Source: Phormidium tenue FACHB-886 (GTDB taxonomy: Bacteria > Cyanobacteriota > Cyanobacteriia > Elainellales > Elainellaceae). Taken from it: a DNA stretch of 64,000 bases. The notes beneath the pieces were generated by a model that did no database searches, was not told the origin of the DNA, and saw only the letters and a list, made by a program, of their open reading frames with translations. This document shows, piece after piece, positions 1 through 8,837 of the stretch; the first letter of the stretch is position 1, and each line of letters starts with the position of its first letter. Both the position numbers and the translations under genes were made by a program. The DNA is taken from contig NZ_JACXWX010000001.1 of assembly GCF_014764505.1 (NCBI RefSeq), forward strand, positions 558,001 through 622,000. The letters run 5' to 3'.

Positions 1-312
1 CGAGACAGAGTAGAAGGGATATTGATGGGCATAGTTAGTCGTGCCATCGAGCGGATCGATCGCCCAGAGAAACTCGTTTGTTCCGGCGATGCTGCCAGAT
101 TCTTCTGCCAAGATTGCATGATTTGGACAGTGCCGCTGGATGATCTCTAGAATGACTGCTTCAGAGGCTTTGTCTGCTTCGGTCACTAGATCACCGGGTC
201 GCCCTTTTTCCTCAACTTCTGTGAGCTTGCCCGCATAGGCTTGCAGAACAGCACCACCCGCCAGAGCGGCTTCTGTCGCGATCTCAAGGAAGGTTTGGAA
301 TGTCTCTTTCAT
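1..312 (-). CDS. Inositol monophosphatase family protein (N-terminal part, cut by window edge)
   Basis: The reverse strand reads open from an ATG at 312 to the window edge (104 codons). It begins MKETFQTFLEIATEAALAGG. It then shows GDLVTEADKASE, the metal-site stretch ILAEESG and the family signature WAIDPLDGTTNY near residues 83-94. These are hallmarks of the Mg-dependent IMPase/SuhB family, soluble phosphatases acting on inositol phosphates and related sugar phosphates or 3'-phosphoadenosine compounds. The true substrate cannot be told from this half. The C-terminal metal and substrate residues lie outside the window. The next gene upstream, a ferredoxin at 360-728, is on the same strand 47 bp away, so the two may be co-transcribed. 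Confidence 0.9.
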   Translation of the reverse strand, partial: MKETFQTFLEIATEAALAGGAVLQAYAGKLTEVEEKGRPGDLVTEADKASEAVILEIIQRHCPNHAILAEESGSIAGTNEFLWAIDPLDGTTNYAHQYPFYSVS

Positions 313-359
313 CCGATGTGTCCTGCTTCGGGGAGGGGAGCTATCACGCCTACAGCGTT

Positions 360-728
360 TTATTCTTCATCTAGGGGTAAGCCCTGCCGGACTTTGCCTT
401 TGCCGAAGTGCCGACCAAACTGTAGCTCATACACTTCATCTTCGTCTTGAGTTTCGACCTGCAAGTCCGACTGGGCATAGCTGACACACAGCAACGCATA
501 ACCCGACTGCCGCAAGTGGGGAGACAGACCCATGGCTTCGGGCTGGTGGACTTCACCTGCCAAAACTCGCACCGCGCAAGTTGTGCAGGCTCCGTTGCGG
601 CAGGCAAACGGCAGCTCAACGCCTTGGCTCTCGGCGGAGTGCAGGACATAGCGATCGTCTGGGACTTGAACAGTGTGGTAGGTGCCGGTCTGACGATCGT
701 GAATCTGGACAGTGTGGACGTGGCTCAT
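360..728 (-). CDS. Plant-type 2Fe-2S ferredoxin
   Basis: This 122-residue soluble electron carrier has the chloroplast-type cluster pattern C43-x4-C48-x2-C51-x29-C81 (FACRNGACTTCAVR, later ALLCVSYA). In this family the four Cys bind one [2Fe-2S] cluster that passes electrons from photosystem I or reductases to acceptors. The frame stays open upstream to 869, but the extra 47 residues look nothing like a ferredoxin. The ATG at 728 (MSHVHTVQIHD) starts where family members start, so it was chosen. Compared with PetF (about 97 residues) it has a longer C-terminal tail ending in an acidic and then basic stretch, so it is probably a paralogue with a specialised partner and not the main photosynthetic ferredoxin. 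Confidence 0.9.
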   Translation of the reverse strand: MSHVHTVQIHDRQTGTYHTVQVPDDRYVLHSAESQGVELPFACRNGACTTCAVRVLAGEVHQPEAMGLSPHLRQSGYALLCVSYAQSDLQVETQDEDEVYELQFGRHFGKGKVRQGLPLDEE

Positions 729-946
729 GCAAATAGGTAGAAAAAGATTTTGAAAAAAGCTTGAATGTACTTGAACGTAAAAGACAGTCCAAACCCCATC
801 ATAGTGCGTGGAGGCAACCGGGCAGAACGCGAGCCCAAAATTCGGAGATCGATTGAAAATAAGCCACACTATTTTCAGAGTGAGCCAAAATCTGCTAATG
901 TAGTGAGTCTGTGGCTAAGGTTTAGTCGCACTAAAATAAATCCCCT

Positions 947-1033
947 GGAGAGATGGCCGAGTGGTTGAAGGCGCAGCACTGGAAATGCTGTTTAGGGGTA
1001 ACTCTAACGAGGGTTCGAATCCCTCTCTCTCCG
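947..1033 (+). tRNA. tRNA-Ser(GGA)
   Basis: An 87-nt class II tRNA. The acceptor stem GGAGAGA/TCTCTCC has discriminator G. The D arm is GCCGAGTGGTTGAAGGC. The anticodon stem is CAGCA/TGCTG with loop CTGGAAA (anticodon GGA, reading UCC/UCU). There is a long variable arm typical of Ser, and a T arm GAGGG-TTCGAAT-CCCTC. CCA is not encoded. Confidence 0.96.
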
Positions 1034-1131
1034 TCCATAATTAGTTTGATTTAGCCTGGTTTTCCGAACGGCAGTATCGGGGAAAAGCCGTTACGATCGG
1101 AGATAACCCCTCTCCAAACTGCCTCCTAACC

Positions 1132-3192
1132 ATGTCAGACTTTCAGATTCAAGCGCCGTTTCAGCCGACCGGAGACCAGCCCAAAGCGATCGCCAAACTG
1201 ACTGAGCTTGTTTCCGCCGGAGAGCGCTATCAAACGCTGCTTGGCGCGACCGGAACTGGCAAAACTCACTCTGTTGCCAGAGTGATTCAAAATATAGGGA
1301 AACCAACGCTGGTGCTGGCACACAACAAGACGCTAGCAGCGCAGCTCTGCAACGAGCTACGTGAGTTTTTCCCCGATAACGCCGTTGAATATTTCATCAG
1401 CTATTACGACTACTACCAACCGGAAGCCTACATCCCGGTGACGGACACCTACATTGCCAAGACTGCCTCAATCAACGAAGAGATCGACATGCTGCGCCAC
1501 TCTGCCACGCGATCGCTGTTTGAGCGGAAAGATGTAATTGTGGTGGCGTCCATTAGCTGTATTTATGGCTTGGGGATTCCGTCTGAGTATTTGAATGCTT
1601 CCATTCCGTTCCGGGTTGGCATGGAGATGGATCAGCGGCAGGTGTTGCGCGATCTAGCCTCGGTGCAGTACGAGCGGAACGACCTGGATGTGGGGCGGGG
1701 GCGCTTCCGCGTGAAGGGCGATGTATTGGAAATTGGACCGGCTTACGAAGATCGGATCATTCGGATTGAATTTTTTGGCGATGAAATTGATGCAATTCGC
1801 TACATCGATCCGCTGACGGGCGAAACGCTGCAGAGCATGGAAGCGCTGAATGTTTACCCAGCGCGGCACTTTGTCACGCCAGACGATCGCCTAGAGGAAG
1901 CTTGTGCGGCGATTGAGCAAGAGCTAAAAGACCGCCTGGCCGTTCTGGAGAGCGAGAATAAGCTGCTGGAGGCACAGCGCCTAGAGCAGCGCACCCGCTA
2001 CGATTTGGAAATGCTGCGGGAAGTGGGCTACTGCAACGGGGTGGAAAACTACGCCCGTCATCTGGCAGGACGGCAGCCCGGATCGCCGCCCGAATGTTTA
2101 ATCGATTATTTCCCTGAAGATTGGCTGTTGGTGATTGACGAGTCGCACGTCACCATTCCCCAGATTCGCGGCATGTATAATGGCGATCGATCGCGCAAAA
2201 TGACGCTGATCGATCACGGCTTCCGGCTACCCAGCGCAGCAGACAACCGTCCTTTAAAAGCCGATGAATTTTGGCAGAAAGTCAATCAGTGTATCTTTGT
2301 TTCTGCGACACCTGGTAGCTGGGAACTAGAAATCTCAGGCGGCAAGTTTGACGTACAAGGCGAAGGCAAAGCAGAAATTAAAACTTACGTTCCGGGCACG
2401 GGTCATGTCGTTGAGCAGGTGATTCGTCCCACAGGTGTACTCGATCCAGAAATCTTTGTGCGTCCTACTGAGGGACAGATCGATGATTTGTATGGCGAGA
2501 TTCAAGAGCGCGTTCTGCGGAATGAGCGAACGCTGATTACGACGCTAACTAAGCGCATGGCAGAAGACCTGACCGAGTATCTGCAGGAGCGAGGCGTACG
2601 GGTACGCTATTTGCACTCAGAGATTAACTCGATCGAGCGAATTGAGATCCTGCAAGATCTGCGGGCCGGAGATTTTGACGTGCTGATTGGTGTCAACCTG
2701 TTGCGGGAAGGGTTAGACCTGCCAGAAGTTTCGCTGGTTGCCATTCTGGATGCTGATAAGGAAGGCTTCTTACGGGCAGAGCGATCGCTGATCCAGACGA
2801 TTGGGCGGGCAGCGCGACATGTGAAGGGGCAGGCAATTCTCTATGCCGACAACCTGACCGACAGCATGGCACGCGCCATCAGCGAAACTGAGCGCCGTCG
2901 TCAGATTCAGATGGCACACAACGAAAAGCACGGGATTACTCCACAGCCGATCATCAAGAAGTCCAGTAATGCGATTCTGCAATTCCTGGAGGTTTCGCGG
3001 CGGGTCACCTCACAGGAGCTAGAGCAGATCTATGAACACTCTGACGATCTACCGCTAGAGAACATTCCCGAGCTGATCGTTAAACTGGAAGCTGAAATGA
3101 AAGAAGCCGCCAAAAAGCTGGAGTTTGAGGAGGCTGCTAAGATGCGCGATCGGATCAAGCACCTACGCGATCGGCTGTTGGGTAAGCACTAG
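1132..3192 (+). CDS. uvrB: Excinuclease ABC subunit B
   Basis: UvrB (686 aa, normal length) is the damage-verifying helicase-like subunit of nucleotide excision repair. It is loaded by UvrA and then recruits UvrC. Visible elements are the Walker A GATGTGKT (residues 38-45), the beta-hairpin region [12 protein letters not shown] (about 91-102) that inserts between DNA strands, the helicase motif DESHV near 340, the motif VI region QTIGRAARH near 545, and a C-terminal UVR motif ([16 protein letters not shown]) that contacts UvrC. The start ATG matches the conserved N terminus [16 protein letters not shown]. Its stop codon overlaps that of the convergent mtnA by 2 bp, so there is no room for a separate terminator. 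Confidence 0.98.
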   Translation: MSDFQIQAPFQPTGDQPKAIAKLTELVSAGERYQTLLGATGTGKTHSVARVIQNIGKPTLVLAHNKTLAAQLCNELREFFPDNAVEYFISYYDYYQPEAYIPVTDTYIAKTASINEEIDMLRHSATRSLFERKDVIVVASISCIYGLGIPSEYLNASIPFRVGMEMDQRQVLRDLASVQYERNDLDVGRGRFRVKGDVLEIGPAYEDRIIRIEFFGDEIDAIRYIDPLTGETLQSMEALNVYPARHFVTPDDRLEEACAAIEQELKDRLAVLESENKLLEAQRLEQRTRYDLEMLREVGYCNGVENYARHLAGRQPGSPPECLIDYFPEDWLLVIDESHVTIPQIRGMYNGDRSRKMTLIDHGFRLPSAADNRPLKADEFWQKVNQCIFVSATPGSWELEISGGKFDVQGEGKAEIKTYVPGTGHVVEQVIRPTGVLDPEIFVRPTEGQIDDLYGEIQERVLRNERTLITTLTKRMAEDLTEYLQERGVRVRYLHSEINSIERIEILQDLRAGDFDVLIGVNLLREGLDLPEVSLVAILDADKEGFLRAERSLIQTIGRAARHVKGQAILYADNLTDSMARAISETERRRQIQMAHNEKHGITPQPIIKKSSNAILQFLEVSRRVTSQELEQIYEHSDDLPLENIPELIVKLEAEMKEAAKKLEFEEAAKMRDRIKHLRDRLLGKH

Positions 3193-4247
3193 CTGACTTG
3201 CTTCTCCCGAAACTGGATTAATTCACTGGGCTGCACCACGCCATGCTCAGTGACGATGCCTGTGATTAATTCGGCAGGAGTGACGTCAAACGCCGGGTTG
3301 TAAAAGTCTGCGCCGACCGGGCAGATGCGCGTCTGTCCGATCTGGTAGATTTCTACCGGATCGCGTTCTTCAATGGGGATTTGGCTGCCGTCTGCCAGTC
3401 CAAAGTCAATAGTAGAGAGGGGAGCCGCTACATAGAACGGCACGTTATGGGCTTTAGAAATGATCGCTAAGCCATAGGTGCCAATTTTGTTGGCGGCATC
3501 TCCGTTGGCAGCAATGCGATCGGCTCCCACCACCACCGCATCGACTAAGCCCTGCTTCATGCAGTGTGCCGCCATGCTGTCGGCAATTAGCGTCACGGGG
3601 ATGCCTTCTTGAACGCACTCCCACGCCGTGAGTTTTGCACCTTGTAGGCGGGGGCGCGTTTCATCGGCGTAAAGCTTTTCTAGCCGCCCTGCGTGCCATG
3701 CCGATCGAACAACGCCCAAAGCTGTACCGTAGCCTGCCGTTGCCAGTGCGCCTGCGTTGCAGTGAGTCAGCAGCCGCAGCGGATGTGGCGTTTTGGGTAG
3801 GACGCTGAGTCCGTGGTCGCCAATCATTTGGCAGGTTTCAATATCTTCCGCGTTGATCGCCTTTGCTGCTTCCAGCAGGGTTTGCTTCAGGAACTTGACC
3901 GGACCCACGCTCTGTCGGGCTGTTTTCATCATGCGCTCGATCGCCCAAAACAGGTTAACTGCCGTGGGACGGGTGGCTTTTAGCTTGGTTGCCACCGCTT
4001 CGAGCTGAATCAAAAATTGTTCTCGATCGTCAGTCTGAATTTCTCGCGCTCCGAGATACATACCGTATGCTGCCGCTACGCCGATCGCTGGCGCACCGCG
4101 CACAATCATAGTTTTGATTGCCACTGCCATGTCGTCACTGCGGCTGATCTCAACGACCTCGAAGCTGGTTGGCAGATGGTTCTGATCGATTAGCCGCACA
4201 TGATCGTCGTACCAAACGACTGGAAAAACCTGATTTGTGATAGACAT
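3189..4247 (-). CDS. mtnA: S-methyl-5-thioribose-1-phosphate isomerase
   Basis: This 352-residue enzyme of the methionine salvage pathway converts 5-methylthioribose-1-phosphate to 5-methylthioribulose-1-phosphate. Family hallmarks are [18 protein letters not shown], the catalytic-Cys motif [11 protein letters not shown], and [20 protein letters not shown] with the catalytic Asp. The open frame runs upstream to 4325. The ATG at 4247 ([15 protein letters not shown]) fits the family N terminus and was chosen over an N-terminal extension with no similarity. It is transcribed convergently with uvrB. The methyltransferase gene at 4359 diverges from it across 111 bp. Confidence 0.95.
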   Translation of the reverse strand: MSITNQVFPVVWYDDHVRLIDQNHLPTSFEVVEISRSDDMAVAIKTMIVRGAPAIGVAAAYGMYLGAREIQTDDREQFLIQLEAVATKLKATRPTAVNLFWAIERMMKTARQSVGPVKFLKQTLLEAAKAINAEDIETCQMIGDHGLSVLPKTPHPLRLLTHCNAGALATAGYGTALGVVRSAWHAGRLEKLYADETRPRLQGAKLTAWECVQEGIPVTLIADSMAAHCMKQGLVDAVVVGADRIAANGDAANKIGTYGLAIISKAHNVPFYVAAPLSTIDFGLADGSQIPIEERDPVEIYQIGQTRICPVGADFYNPAFDVTPAELITGIVTEHGVVQPSELIQFREKQVS

Positions 4248-4358
4248 GGTTCTATTCGGGTAGGTGAATCTACAGAGGAAACTCCAGATTAGTTCAACTA
4301 TATCCGGCGATGGGAAGCGTGTCACATGAAAGTGAAGCGTAAGAGGTGAGGAGGAAAG

Positions 4359-5153
4359 ATGGATCAGGCTGTCTCGCGTTTATATGCTGAGAACCCGACA
4401 GGACGCTTTTCTAATCGGGCGGAAGACTATGCCAAATATCGACCAACCTATCCACCGGAAGCGATCGCTCTGATTTTGTCCGGGTTGGGCAATCCCACAG
4501 GTTTGGCTGCCGCTGATGTGGGAGCGGGAACTGGAATTTCAGCTCGGCTGCTGGCAGATCGGGGAGTGCGAGTAGTGGCGATCGAGCCTAATATCGCTAT
4601 GCGGGAAGCCGCAGAGGCTCATCCGGGGGTGGAATTTTGGGATGGAACAGCTGAACAGACGCGGTTGCTAGCTCAGTCGATCGATTTAGTGCTTTGCTGC
4701 CAGTCGTTTCATTGGTTCAATCAGCCATTGGCGCTAGCAGAATTTCATCGCATCCTCAAACCCAGGGGGAGATTGGCGCTGATGTGGAACGATCGAGATG
4801 AAACAGATGCCTTCACTGGCGAGCATGGGCAGATTATTCACCAATTTGCAGATCGCCGGATTTATAGCGACAAACGCCGCAAATCGCCTGAGCTTCTAGC
4901 CCACAGCCTGTTGTTTAGAAACTTTCGGTCGGAAATATTTCAGCATGTTCAGCGGCTCGATCGAGAAGGCTTAATTGGGCTGGTGCTGAGTGCGTCCTAT
5001 GTGCCTAAAACAGGAGATGCTCATGAGCAGCTAATCCAGCATCTAAGCGAGCTGTTCGATCGCTGGGCAGATGCAGCGGGCGAGGTGGCACTGGCGTATT
5101 CTACTTATCTCTACTGGGCAGAGCCTGTGGATGCCGGCGATTCTTCTGATTAG
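4359..5153 (+). CDS. Class I SAM-dependent methyltransferase
   Basis: A 264-residue cytosolic protein with a Rossmann-type SAM-binding core. Motif I is [16 protein letters not shown] (residues about 50-65), followed by [14 protein letters not shown] with the acidic residue that holds the SAM ribose. The motif IV region is [14 protein letters not shown], and then [19 protein letters not shown]. The FHWF and LKPRG layout matches the UbiE/Methyltransf_11 group, in which small molecules are usual substrates. The start ATG follows GAGGAGGAAAG, a strong ribosome-binding site. Substrate unknown; neighbours give no clue. Confidence 0.85.
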   Translation: MDQAVSRLYAENPTGRFSNRAEDYAKYRPTYPPEAIALILSGLGNPTGLAAADVGAGTGISARLLADRGVRVVAIEPNIAMREAAEAHPGVEFWDGTAEQTRLLAQSIDLVLCCQSFHWFNQPLALAEFHRILKPRGRLALMWNDRDETDAFTGEHGQIIHQFADRRIYSDKRRKSPELLAHSLLFRNFRSEIFQHVQRLDREGLIGLVLSASYVPKTGDAHEQLIQHLSELFDRWADAAGEVALAYSTYLYWAEPVDAGDSSD

Positions 5154-5322
5154 TTCTGGTTACTTCCACCGCTGGAGCAGGCAGAAGCGACATAAATAAG
5201 CCACAATGCGGTGGGGTATTTTAGTTTTGTGGGGGCACGGTCTGCAAAAGAACAATCTGAGATGTTCGATTGCGGGGCGCTACGGAGCTGAATGCAACAG
5301 TGGTTTCAGCAGGTGCGGGGGT

Positions 5323-6048
5323 ATGAAGGCGATCGCTTCAAAATGGCTCAGTCTGGGGCTGAGCTTGAGTTTTGTAGTGGCATGGCATGTGGGATGGCAA
5401 GGCAGCGCATTTGCCCAAACGACTCCCCCTGCTGATGAACCCGTTGAGGGTGATCCAGCACAACAGCTTGATCTAGACCCTGCTTTAGTTGAAGATAGCC
5501 CAGTTCTGCAACACTGGCTCGAAGAAGTTCCGGATGTCTTATCTGAGATTCGCAATGACCCTAGCTTTCGGACGCGCCTGCGATTGGGCTATGCCAATTC
5601 TGAAGATACATCTGGCGTTAGCTTAGGCATTGAAGATGTATTTCTGGGACGCACAGGGCTGGCTGCTAGCGCGGATTATCAAGCTGCTTTTGAGGATGAC
5701 CGCCAAGCCTACGGTACAGAGCTCCGCTATTATGTGCTGCCGTTGGGCGATCGCATCAACCTTGCGCCAACGGTGGGCTATCGCCGTATAGAAGCCGATC
5801 GTTTCACGACGGACGGCGTGACGGTGGGGGCGCGGCTGATGTTTTCGCTTTCCCGCACAGGCGCAGCCGATATTGCCGTTGCTCAGAGCTTTGTGTCGCC
5901 TGGCTCTAGCGAAGAAGTTGGCATTACCACGCTCTCCTTTGGCTATGCCGTGACCCAGAATCTGCGCCTCTCTACTGATTTTCAAACCCAAAATACACCT
6001 GAGAGCAAAGACGATCGCATTGGTGTTTCTCTAGAATGGATGCCTTGA
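5323..6048 (+). CDS. Exported protein with beta-rich C-terminal domain (possible outer-membrane barrel)
   Basis: I do not recognise the family. From the ATG at 5323 (MKAIASKWLSLGLSLSFVVA) the 241-residue product has a clear Sec signal peptide with a cleavage-like AFAQ near residue 30. An acidic linker follows, and then roughly 130 residues of alternating polar and hydrophobic stretches (RLRLGYANSEDTSGVSLGIED, AVAQSFVSPG, LRLSTDFQTQNTP) ending in SLEWMP. The alternating pattern and an aromatic residue near the C terminus suggest a small outer-membrane or periplasmic beta-barrel; that is inference. The frame is open upstream to 5206, but the signal peptide fixes the more likely start. The next gene begins 42 bp downstream. 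Confidence 0.7.
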   Translation: MKAIASKWLSLGLSLSFVVAWHVGWQGSAFAQTTPPADEPVEGDPAQQLDLDPALVEDSPVLQHWLEEVPDVLSEIRNDPSFRTRLRLGYANSEDTSGVSLGIEDVFLGRTGLAASADYQAAFEDDRQAYGTELRYYVLPLGDRINLAPTVGYRRIEADRFTTDGVTVGARLMFSLSRTGAADIAVAQSFVSPGSSEEVGITTLSFGYAVTQNLRLSTDFQTQNTPESKDDRIGVSLEWMP

Positions 6049-6090
6049 TTGCCGTATTTCTCATCTTCCTATCCCCTTCTATCTCCCAAA

Positions 6091-6996
6091 ATGCTTCCTT
6101 TCCAACCGCCCGGTTTTGGGCAGCGCATCTGCAAAACTTCTCTAGGGATTGTGGCATACTACACGCCGATCGCTCCTCCATGGCGCACAGCCACCGCACC
6201 TGCAGCGGATCTGCCGCCGCTGTTATTTTTGCATAGCTTAGGTGGAGGCTCATCAGCCTATGAGTGGTCGAAGGTGTATCCTGCCTTTGCCCCAGACTAC
6301 CGGGTAATTGCGCCAGATTTGATTGGTTGGGGACAGTCTTCTCATCCCGTCAGAGACTATCAGGTTGAAGACTATCTGACGATGATTGCAGAGCTGCTAG
6401 AGCAGGCAGGGTCGCCCGTGCCAGTCGTGGCATCTTCACTAACAGCAGGCTTAGTGATTCGGTTGGCAATTCAGCGACCAGAATTATTCAAATTTTTGTT
6501 CTTGGTTTCTCCGGCGGGGTACAGCGATTTTGGGGCTGAATATGGGCAAGGAATTGCTGCCAAACTAGCAGGAATTCCCGGACTCGATCGCCTGATCTAT
6601 ACGCTTGGAGCTGCAAACGAATTTGCCGTTAGAAATTTTTTAGAACAGTTTTTATTTGCCAAGCGATCGCGCTTAACTTCTGAAACCGTTGAGGCTTATT
6701 TAGCTTCAGCGACTCAGCTTAATGCGGAGTACGCAGCGCTCGCTTCATTGCGGGGCGACTTATGCTTTGACCTAGCGCTATATCTGGAGCGATTAACTGT
6801 ACCGACTTATATCGTTTGGGGGGAAAAATCCCGTTTTGGCAGCTCGGCGACAGGGCAACGGTTAGTGAAGCTGAATCCTGCCGTAATTCGGGCGTTTTGG
6901 GCGATCGAAGAAGTAGGAGTGCTGCCTCAGTTAGAGACGCCTGAGGTTGTAGTTGGATTCCTTTCTGCTGCGCTTGCCCAAGCGGATTCTCTATGA
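6091..6996 (+). CDS. Alpha/beta-hydrolase-fold protein with degenerate catalytic triad
   Basis: A 301-residue protein with the alpha/beta-hydrolase layout. It has an oxyanion-type stretch LLFLHSLGGGSSAYEW, the early motif VIAPDLIGWGQS, a nucleophile elbow VVASSLTAGL that keeps the central Ser, and a C-terminal PTYIVWGEKS then GVLPQLETPEV. In active family members the last two stretches read GE.D and GH.P..E.P. Here the acid is Ser and the His is Val, so the usual Ser-Asp-His triad looks incomplete. It may be a non-hydrolytic scaffold or use other residues. The ATG at 6091 (MLPFQPPGFGQ) was chosen over a TTG at 6049. The gene lies upstream of psbA on the same strand, 241 bp apart. Confidence 0.8.
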   Translation: MLPFQPPGFGQRICKTSLGIVAYYTPIAPPWRTATAPAADLPPLLFLHSLGGGSSAYEWSKVYPAFAPDYRVIAPDLIGWGQSSHPVRDYQVEDYLTMIAELLEQAGSPVPVVASSLTAGLVIRLAIQRPELFKFLFLVSPAGYSDFGAEYGQGIAAKLAGIPGLDRLIYTLGAANEFAVRNFLEQFLFAKRSRLTSETVEAYLASATQLNAEYAALASLRGDLCFDLALYLERLTVPTYIVWGEKSRFGSSATGQRLVKLNPAVIRAFWAIEEVGVLPQLETPEVVVGFLSAALAQADSL

Positions 6997-7163
6997 ATTG
7001 AAGTAACATAAATTGGTTAAGAAAAAGAGAGTTTAATTTATAGAAATTAATAGAACAAAGGCGTAGAAGATTTTGCTGCCCGAAAGCCAGTAGACGTCAC
7101 AAAACTTCATCTCAAATCATTACAAATTTGCGCCCATATTTGCAAAAATTTGCCTCATCCTAA

Positions 7164-7177
7164 ATACTGATCAGTAT
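7164..7177. promoter_or_regulatory. 14-bp perfect palindrome upstream of psbA (possible operator)
   Basis: ATACTGATCAGTAT is a perfect 14-bp inverted repeat about 60 bp before the psbA start codon. It directly follows an AT-rich run. TAAATA at 7161-7166 could serve as a -10 element with TTGCAA at 7140-7145 as a suboptimally spaced -35. If so, the palindrome would sit at the transcription start. A role in psbA control is inference. Confidence 0.35.
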
Positions 7178-7237
7178 CGAGCAGCAGTTGTTCGACCATA
7201 CATAACGTCAAACATTCGTAATACCAAAGCAATCATC

Positions 7238-8320
7238 ATGACTACCACATTTCAAAAGCGTGAGAGCGCTGGCTTGTGGGATCGCTTTTGCGCTTGGGTC
7301 ACCTCCACTGACAACCGCCTCTATGTGGGTTGGTTTGGTGTGTTGATGATCCCAACGCTGCTGAGCGCTACCATCTGCTTCATCATTGCATTTGTCGCTG
7401 CTCCTCCTGTGGACATCGACGGTATCCGTGAGCCTGTTGCAGGTTCGCTGATCTACGGCAACAACATCATCTCTGGTGCAGTTGTGCCTTCGTCAAATGC
7501 GATCGGCTTGCACTTCTACCCGATCTGGGAAGCTGCTTCCCTAGATGAGTGGCTGTACAACGGCGGTCCTTACCAGCTCGTTTGCTTCCACTTCTTGATC
7601 GGCATCTTCTGCTACATGGGTCGTCAGTGGGAATTAAGCTACCGCCTCGGTATGCGTCCCTGGATCTGTGTGGCTTACAGCGCGCCCTTGGCGGCTGCAA
7701 CCTCTGTGTTCTTGATCTACCCGATCGGACAAGGTTCCTTCTCTGACGGAATGCCGCTGGGTATTTCTGGTACGTTCAACTTCATGTTTGTGTTCCAGGC
7801 TGAGCACAACATTCTGATGCACCCCTTCCACATGCTGGGTGTAGCAGGTGTATTCGGTGGTTCGCTCTTCTCCGCAATGCACGGTTCGCTGGTTACTTCT
7901 TCTCTCGTCCGTGAAACGACCGAAGTTGAAAGCCAAAACTATGGCTACAAGTTTGGTCAAGAAGAAGAAACCTACAACATCGTGGCAGCTCACGGCTACT
8001 TTGGTCGTCTGATCTTCCAATATGCTTCGTTCAACAACAGCCGCGCGCTGCACTTCTTCTTGGGTGCATGGCCTGTGGTTGGCATCTGGTTGACGGCAAT
8101 GGGTATCAGCACGATGGCATTCAACCTGAATGGGTTTAACTTCAACCAGTCTGTGTTGGATAGCCAAGGTCGTGTGGTGAACACTTGGGCAGATGTGCTA
8201 AACCGCGCCAACCTCGGTATGGAAGTAATGCACGAGCGCAATGCTCACAACTTCCCGCTCGATTTGGCTGCTGGCGAAGCAGTTCCCGTGGCGCTGCAAG
8301 CTCCCGCAATTAACGGCTAG
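7238..8320 (+). CDS. psbA: Photosystem II D1 protein (Q130 form)
   Basis: This is the 360-residue D1 reaction-centre protein of photosystem II, with five transmembrane helices in the thylakoid membrane. All key residues can be located: YZ Tyr161 and His190, His198 to P680, His215 and His272 to the non-haem iron, Ser264 at QB, and the Mn4CaO5 ligands Asp170, Glu189, His332, Glu333, His337, Asp342 and Ala344. Ala344 is followed by a 16-residue extension ([16 protein letters not shown]) that CtpA removes in the family. Residue 130 is Gln, the state of the D1:1 (low-light) form, whereas Glu130 marks the high-light form. Cyanobacteria usually carry several psbA copies; only one is in the window. 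A strong terminator follows. Confidence 0.99.
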   Translation: MTTTFQKRESAGLWDRFCAWVTSTDNRLYVGWFGVLMIPTLLSATICFIIAFVAAPPVDIDGIREPVAGSLIYGNNIISGAVVPSSNAIGLHFYPIWEAASLDEWLYNGGPYQLVCFHFLIGIFCYMGRQWELSYRLGMRPWICVAYSAPLAAATSVFLIYPIGQGSFSDGMPLGISGTFNFMFVFQAEHNILMHPFHMLGVAGVFGGSLFSAMHGSLVTSSLVRETTEVESQNYGYKFGQEEETYNIVAAHGYFGRLIFQYASFNNSRALHFFLGAWPVVGIWLTAMGISTMAFNLNGFNFNQSVLDSQGRVVNTWADVLNRANLGMEVMHERNAHNFPLDLAAGEAVPVALQAPAING

Positions 8321-8342
8321 TTCTTGAGTCAATAGCTAGTTG

Positions 8343-8371
8343 AAAAGCGCCCTCAATCGAGGGCGCTTTTT
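8343..8371 (+). terminator. Rho-independent terminator of psbA
   Basis: A perfect 12-bp stem (AAAAGCGCCCTC / GAGGGCGCTTTT) with loop AATC ends in a run of five T, 23 bp after the psbA stop codon. It is the clearest intrinsic terminator in the window. Confidence 0.95.
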
Positions 8372-8436
8372 GATGGTTTATGTTGATGTTTTACCAAGTA
8401 GAGTGCTATTAGAACAGGTTCCATCCGCTGCCATTG

Positions 8437-8823
8437 CTATACTTCATAGATCTCCAACGGCAGATCGTCTGGATCTTTGAAGAAGGTGAACCGCTTCCCG
8501 GTCAAGGCATCAACCCGAATGGGCTCAACTTCAATTCCTTTGGACTGTAGATCGCTGACGATCGTCTCTATTCCTTCTACCGCAAAAGAAAGATGCCGCA
8601 GCCCACAAGCTTCCGGACGGCTGGGTCGCATTGGCGGATCGGCAAATGAGAATAGCTCGATCGCATCGGCTTCTCCGACGCGCAAATCTAGTTTGTAGGA
8701 GTGGCGATCGGCTCTAAAGGTTTCTGCGATCACCGAAAATCCTAAAAGCTCTGTATAGAAGCGCTTAGACGTCTCGTAATCTGAGCAAATAATCGCCACA
8801 TGGTGAAATCCTTTGGTTTGCAT
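8437..8823 (-). CDS. VOC (glyoxalase I-like) family protein
   Basis: A 128-residue single VOC domain with paired beta-alpha-beta-beta-beta modules. It opens with HHVAIICSDYETSKRFYTELLGF and has the second-half metal-type positions LRHLSFAVE and LPLEIYEV. This His/Glu pattern resembles the YaeR/GloA2 type, often annotated as lactoylglutathione-lyase-like; the actual substrate is not known. The ATG at 8823 has GGAG 8 nt upstream and was preferred to a GTG at 8838. It follows the sugar-dehydrogenase-like gene on the same strand by 14 bp, so the pair probably forms an operon. Confidence 0.85.
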   Translation of the reverse strand: MQTKGFHHVAIICSDYETSKRFYTELLGFSVIAETFRADRHSYKLDLRVGEADAIELFSFADPPMRPSRPEACGLRHLSFAVEGIETIVSDLQSKGIEVEPIRVDALTGKRFTFFKDPDDLPLEIYEV

Positions 8824-8837
8824 CGCTGCTCCTACCA

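Noticed and set aside
241-450. Plus-strand open frame of 69 codons across the suhB-ferredoxin junction
   Set aside because: Antisense of both real genes with Ser/Pro/Cys-biased composition.
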